Shown here: positions 62,167-64,000 of the stretch, in pieces
Layout of the letters: every line of letters starts with the position of its first letter
How positions within the stretch are numbered: the stretch's first letter is position 1
Source of the DNA: Kitasatospora sp. NBC_01246
GTDB lineage: Bacteria > Actinomycetota > Actinomycetes > Streptomycetales > Streptomycetaceae
Reading direction: 5' to 3'
Assembly: GCF_036226505.1 (NCBI RefSeq)
Contig: NZ_CP108484.1
Span: 6,572,001 to 6,636,000 of the forward strand
Length of the DNA stretch: 64,000 bases
Position numbers and translations under genes: made by a program
The notes under the pieces: generated by a model
The model's input: the letters and a program-made list of their open reading frames with translations, nothing else
The model's database searches: none
Told to the model about the DNA's origin: nothing

Positions 62167-63447
62167 TCAGGGGTTCTGACGCCCCGTCGGTGGACGACCG
62201 AGCGCGTGTCCGCCGAACCCGCCGGTACCGGCGACCTGTTGGCGCCACCACGCGGTCATCGCGTCCTCGTCCATGGCCGCCCAGTCGGGCGCCCCGGTCA
62301 CCTGGGCCCGCCCGAGCCGCCGGCCGACCTCGACCATCTCCCGCCCCACCGTGCCGCGTTCGCGGTCGTACGCGGGCAGCAGCTCCGCCCAGGAGTCCGC
62401 CGCCCGCCAGGCGTCCTCGAAGGCGCAGGCGTCCTGCACGGCCTTGACCGCGCCGCTGGTGTTGTGCGGGCGGACGACGGTGGCCGCGTCCCCGGCCAGC
62501 AGTAGGCGCCCGGCGGTCCGGCGCGGCGCCGCGAGGTCGTAGATCGGCTGGATGAAGGTCCGCTCGCGGGGGGAGAGCGCGACGACCCCCGCCCAGTAGG
62601 ACGGCAGGTGCCGCTCGGCCAGCTCGGCCAGTTCCTCGAACTGCCCGCCGGTGAGCGCGCCGGCCGGGACGCTGGTCGGGTCGCCCGGCCGCAGCCAGGC
62701 CGGGGTCGGCGCGTAGAAGACGAAGTTGACCTGGGTGGAGCCCGGGGTCAGGCCGGGTATGCGGTAGAGCATCACCTGGCCGCCGGGGTAGCAGACCGTG
62801 ATCACCTCGTGCTCCGGCCAGAGTGCCGCGCCGCCGGGCAGCCCGTCCAGCAGCCGGGCGTCGAAGCTGCCGCGCCAGCAGACGTAGCCCGCGTACTCGG
62901 GCCGGGCCTCGGGGCAGACGGCCTCGCGGACCACGGAGCGGTACCCGTCGGCGCCGATCACCAGGTCGTACGGCTCGCGCCCGCCGGCCGCGCCGGTCAC
63001 CCAGGCGTGGTCGGTGCCGGTGCCCGGGGCGCCGGCACCGGAGGTGCCGTTCCCGACGGCGGGGACGGCCTCGCCGAGCCGGAACTCCACACTGTCCGGG
63101 GTGCGTTCGCGCAGCGACTGCCAGAGCACGCCCCAGTGGTAGGAGCGGAACGGCATCTCCTGCGCCCAGAGCAGCCGCCCGCGCGGTCCGCCCCCGCCGT
63201 CGGGATCGCGCGCCAGCCAGTGCCGTTCGGTCAGCCGGTGCCACCGCATGCCGTCGTCGAGGTGGCCGGCGCTCGCCAGTTCGGCGAAGCGGTCCTCCAG
63301 CACGCAGAGGCCGACGCCGCGGTCCTCCAGCCGGCCGGGGCTGCGCTCCAGCACGACCACCCGCTCCGCCCCGCCCCGGGCGGCCGCCCGCGCGAACGCG
63401 CACCCCGCGATGCTGCCGCCGACCACGGCTATCGATCCGCCTCGCAC
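62167..63447 (-). CDS. FAD-dependent monooxygenase (PHBH-fold)
   Basis: The 426-aa flavoenzyme has the dinucleotide motif SIAVVGGSIAGCAFARAAARGGAERVVVLERS. It also has the second family motif YDLVIGADGYRSVVRE (DG fingerprint) and the third, GRLLLAGDAATVVRPHNTSGAVKAVQDACAFEDAW (GD fingerprint). This is the group A aromatic hydroxylase set; the GGSIAG start resembles 2,6-dihydroxypyridine hydroxylase. It should use NAD(P)H and oxygen to hydroxylate a ring compound. GTG 63447 is used. Two inverted repeats upstream suggest regulation. Confidence 0.9.
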   Translation of the reverse strand: MRGGSIAVVGGSIAGCAFARAAARGGAERVVVLERSPGRLEDRGVGLCVLEDRFAELASAGHLDDGMRWHRLTERHWLARDPDGGGGPRGRLLWAQEMPFRSYHWGVLWQSLRERTPDSVEFRLGEAVPAVGNGTSGAGAPGTGTDHAWVTGAAGGREPYDLVIGADGYRSVVREAVCPEARPEYAGYVCWRGSFDARLLDGLPGGAALWPEHEVITVCYPGGQVMLYRIPGLTPGSTQVNFVFYAPTPAWLRPGDPTSVPAGALTGGQFEELAELAERHLPSYWAGVVALSPRERTFIQPIYDLAAPRRTAGRLLLAGDAATVVRPHNTSGAVKAVQDACAFEDAWRAADSWAELLPAYDRERGTVGREMVEVGRRLGRAQVTGAPDWAAMDEDAMTAWWRQQVAGTGGFGGHALGRPPTGRQNP

Positions 63448-63462
63448 AGTCGTCCCCTCCCC

Positions 63463-63507
63463 GGGGTTCTCCGAACCCCCACCGGTCCCGGGGTTCCTCC
63501 GAACCCC
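63463..63507. promoter_or_regulatory. Tandem inverted repeats upstream of FAD monooxygenase gene
   Basis: GGGGTTC...GAACCCC occurs twice: 63463-63479 (3-nt centre) and 63490-63507 (4-nt centre), 27 bp start to start. The pair lies 16-60 bp before the GTG. This suggests cooperative repressor binding. Confidence 0.5.
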
Positions 63508-63612
63508 CGCCGAGGAGGAACCCTACGCACATCCGGCCCCGAGCTGACGAGTGGTCAGGCAATTTCGGACGCGGCCGGGCGGGGCCGGCCGTCGTCCCCC
63601 GGAGGGCGCGTT

Positions 63613-63630
63613 TATGCAACTAGTTGCATA
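63613..63630. promoter_or_regulatory. Perfect 18-bp AT-rich palindrome (MarR-type operator) upstream of dienoyl-CoA reductase-like gene
   Basis: TATGCAACTAGTTGCATA is fully self-complementary, the size and style of MarR-family operators (TTGCAA-like half-sites). It is 65 bp before the start of the flavin reductase gene. The repressor is not in this window, or lies beyond its edge. Confidence 0.6.
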
Positions 63631-63694
63631 CTCGGCTCCACGTCCCCTACCGTGTGGTAACAACGAGCCGCCGCACGCCGCACAGGAGACGCCG

Positions 63695-64000
63695 ATGAGC
63701 ACCGACCCCCACCGGGCCCGGAAGCCGTACCCGCACCTGCTGAGCCCGCTCGACCTCGGCTTCACCACCCTCCCCAACCGCGTGATCATGGGATCGATGC
63801 ACGTCGGCCTGGAAGAGGCGCCGAACGGCTTCGAGCGGATGGCCGCGTTCTACGCCGAGCGCGCCCGCGGCGGCGTCGGCCTGATCGTCACCGGCGGCAT
63901 CGCCCCCAACGAGGCCGGCCGGCCCTGGGGCGGCGGCGCCATGCTCACCACCGAGGCGGAGGCCGACCGGCACCGCGTCGTCACCGACGCCGTGCACGCC
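63695..64000 (+). CDS. N-terminal part of NADPH-dependent 2,4-dienoyl-CoA reductase-like flavoenzyme (3' end outside window)
   Basis: ATG 63695 follows AGGAGA and opens a frame that reaches the window end (102 codons). The visible part is PYPHLLSPLDLGFTTLPNRVIMGSMHVGLEEAPNGFERMAAFYAERARGGVGLIVTGGIAPNEAGRPWGG, the start of the Old Yellow Enzyme barrel as in FadH. The GSMHxGLEE and TGGIAPNxxG motifs favour dienoyl-CoA reductase, which helps degrade unsaturated fatty acids. The iron-sulfur and NADPH domains would lie beyond the window. Confidence 0.85.
   Translation, partial: MSTDPHRARKPYPHLLSPLDLGFTTLPNRVIMGSMHVGLEEAPNGFERMAAFYAERARGGVGLIVTGGIAPNEAGRPWGGGAMLTTEAEADRHRVVTDAVHA

Noticed and set aside
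1..64000. tRNA, rRNA or mobile element genes
   Set aside because: I looked for tRNA-like CCA/T-arm patterns, transposase DDE motifs and long terminal inverted repeats while reading but found none convincing; a covariance-model scan would be needed to exclude small RNAs.

Overview
The window is very GC-rich with strong G/C third-position bias, densely packed with short operons, and carries a gamma-butyrolactone (AfsA/receptor) locus, a long-form GAPDH, DUF2252, DUF5995 and TerD genes, TAnnnT leaderless promoters and DasR-like operators. Together these point to the chromosome of a Streptomycetaceae actinomycete (Streptomyces or Kitasatospora). I see no rRNA, tRNA, CRISPR array, prophage or intact transposase. 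One 3'-end gene fragment (positions 3-359) and one 5'-end gene fragment (63695-64000) run off the ends.

Layout. 0-3 kb: butyrolactone signalling locus (two ArpA/ScbR-like TetR receptors, an SDR, an AfsA-like synthase) with an AT-rich palindrome between receptor and synthase. 3.4-4.9 kb: long GAPDH. 5-8.4 kb: XylFGH-like sugar ABC transporter. 8.9-13.7 kb: a cellulose-synthase-like GT2 and a single protein that appears to join an acyltransferase, an SGNH esterase/transferase and a GH16 glucanase, preceded by a DasR-like site. 13.9-20.1 kb: DUF5995, a membrane protein, a flavodoxin-like reductase, a Cache-PAS-GAF-SpoIIE-ATPase phosphatase and a secreted protein. 20.6-22.0 kb: DHA2 efflux pump. 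22.2-26.5 kb: a leaderless fatty-acyl tailoring operon (ACP, diiron desaturase, hotdog thioesterase, fatty acyl-AMP ligase) followed, after a strong hairpin, by an enoyl-CoA hydratase. 27.6-33.6 kb: an Hsp90-family chaperone flanked by two helical-repeat proteins. 33.7-35 kb: secreted GH18 chitinase with a DasR-like site. 35.3-37.5 kb: a 57-aa S26 box-E mini-protein and a NarL-type two-component system. 37.6-40 kb: GT4 and GT87 mannosyltransferase-like enzymes. 40.2-45.6 kb: GNAT, class IV aminotransferase, MacB-like ABC ATPase plus FtsX permease. 46.1-49.7 kb: membrane protein, Tat-exported multicopper oxidase, DUF2252. 49.7-53.8 kb: a broken luciferase-like monooxygenase, a lipoprotein, a Cys-rich mini-protein, DUF6891-like and small hypothetical proteins. 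54-59 kb: a lipid locus (diacylglycerol kinase, alkyl-DHAP-synthase-like flavoenzyme, TetR, glycerol-3-phosphate dehydrogenase). 59-64 kb: small protein, SDR with divergent LysR, TerD, FAD monooxygenase and the start of a dienoyl-CoA-reductase-like gene.

Most notable. The DasR-like site in front of the GT2 plus AT3-SGNH-GH16 pair, with a second in front of the chitinase, suggests amino-sugar control of a modified exopolysaccharide made and trimmed by one operon. The ACP-desaturase-thioesterase-FAAL operon looks like a compact fatty-acid-modifying pathway with an atypical ACP motif. The helical-repeat/Hsp90/TPR operon resembles a bacterial chaperone with dedicated partners. Short tandem repeats (12-15 bp units, different sequence each time) recur just after or across stop codons throughout the window. 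All product names are from reading motifs by eye; no database search was run.
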